Assembly: GCF_014654725.1 (NCBI RefSeq)
Contig: NZ_JACVZV010000015.1
Span: 339,793 to 403,792 of the forward strand
DNA: 64,000 nucleotides
Direction of reading: 5' to 3'
From: Vulcanococcus sp. Clear-D1
GTDB lineage: Bacteria > Cyanobacteriota > Cyanobacteriia > PCC-6307 > Cyanobiaceae
Made by a program: the position numbers and the translations under genes. The notes beneath the pieces were generated by a model. It ran no database searches, had not been told where the DNA came from, and saw nothing but the letters and a program-made list of their open reading frames with translations. Positions 63,779 through 64,000 of this stretch are shown piece after piece. Position 1 is the stretch's first letter. Each line of letters opens with the position of its first letter.

Positions 63779-63852
63779 CGGGGCGTAGCGCAGCTTGGTA
63801 GCGCACCACTTTGGGGTAGTGGGGGTCGTGGGTTCAAATCCCGCCGCTCCGA
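63779..63852 (+). tRNA. tRNA-Pro (anticodon GGG)
   Basis: The 74 bases fold as a full cloverleaf. The acceptor is CGGGGCG with CGCTCCG (one G-U) and discriminator A. The D stem is GCGC/GCGC and the anticodon stem CCACT/AGTGG with loop TTGGGGT, giving anticodon GGG. The T arm is GTGGG-TTCAAAT-CCCGC. CCA is not encoded. It reads CCC and CCU. A terminator follows 31 bases later. Confidence 0.95.
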
Positions 63853-63882
63853 TTCAATCACCGGCCTAAAACCCAGTCCCTG

Positions 63883-63912
63883 AGCCGCTTCTCCCCCAGA
63901 GGCGGCTTTTTT
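63883..63912 (+). terminator. Rho-independent terminator after tRNA-Pro
   Basis: A ten-pair stem (AGCCGCTTCT with AGAGGCGGCT, one G-U) closes a five-base loop of C. It is followed by six T (63907-63912). Confidence 0.88.
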
Positions 63913-63945
63913 GTTTCGAGCCTCCTGGGCCTAAACGGACCTACC

Positions 63946-64000
63946 TGACGTGGACCCCAAAAACTGAACCAGTCCTTATGAGAGCTTCCCAAGCGGCCAG
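63946..64000 (+). mobile_element. Possible left end of an insertion sequence (IS3-like), partial
   Basis: The stretch starting TGACGTGGACCCCAAAAACT has the TG start and AC-rich terminal repeat style of IS3-family elements. It has a lower GC content than its surroundings. An ATG at 63978 opens a frame (MRASQAA) that runs off the window, as an orfA would. Without the rest of the element this is tentative. Confidence 0.45.

Overview
The window is a GC-rich, tightly packed piece of a picocyanobacterial chromosome (Synechococcus/Cyanobium type). Support for this comes from phycocyanobilin synthesis (pcyA), the phycobilisome core subunit ApcF, Psb28, GUN4, a PAM68-like photosystem II assembly protein, SipA, a DevBCA exporter, the DUF1816, DUF3082, DUF3288 and DUF6439 cyanobacterial families, and a dnaE gene without the split intein common in other cyanobacteria. 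Species cannot be set from the sequence alone. Coding density is very high: no gene-free stretch exceeds 300 bases, and many neighbours overlap by 1-4 bases (ATGA/GTGA junctions) or tail to tail.

Layout. 0-6.7 kb (minus): rpsB, tsf, a conserved protein of unknown function, recG, a VanX-like dipeptidase cut by the window start, and a glycosyltransferase. 6.8-10.6 kb (minus): pcyA-devB-devC-devA plus a small basic protein. 10.6-18.2 kb (plus): a paired M16 protease, then bioY-lspA-FHA/PBP1-GTPase, with sipA opposed. 18.1-22.1 kb: a PLP decarboxylase, tadA, an alanine/serine-glyoxylate aminotransferase, and apcF. 22.2-23.8 kb: glnA, with an NtcA-type promoter in the spacer shared with apcF.

23.9-26.8 kb holds the most unusual content. 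Two convergent genes overlap at their 3' ends. One encodes a prokaryotic ionotropic-glutamate-receptor-like channel. The other fuses an NMT1/THI5-type solute-binding domain to a TRIC/UPF0126 channel domain. Both appear to couple a periplasmic ligand-binding domain to a membrane pore.

26.9-42.2 kb: small proteins, a methyltransferase, an RsbW-like ATPase, gun4, mnmH, psb28, two tandem AI-2E-family permeases, secD-secF, pdhB, ispE, rsmA, YraN and a pentapeptide-repeat protein. 42.2-44.0 kb: a umuDC operon behind a LexA-type box. 44-57 kb: dnaG, an EamA exporter, ruvA, rpsO, dnaE, gatA, rlmB with a long Arg-rich tail, Mini-RNase III and a STAS protein that may start at AUC. 57-62 kb: carA, trpD and an MsbA-like ABC exporter. 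62-64 kb: msrA with a MliC-like protein, small membrane proteins, tRNA-Pro(GGG) and its terminator, then what looks like the edge of an insertion sequence at the window end.

The mix of replication and repair, translation, envelope, cofactor and photosynthesis genes indicates core chromosome. The only mobile-DNA signal is at the right edge.
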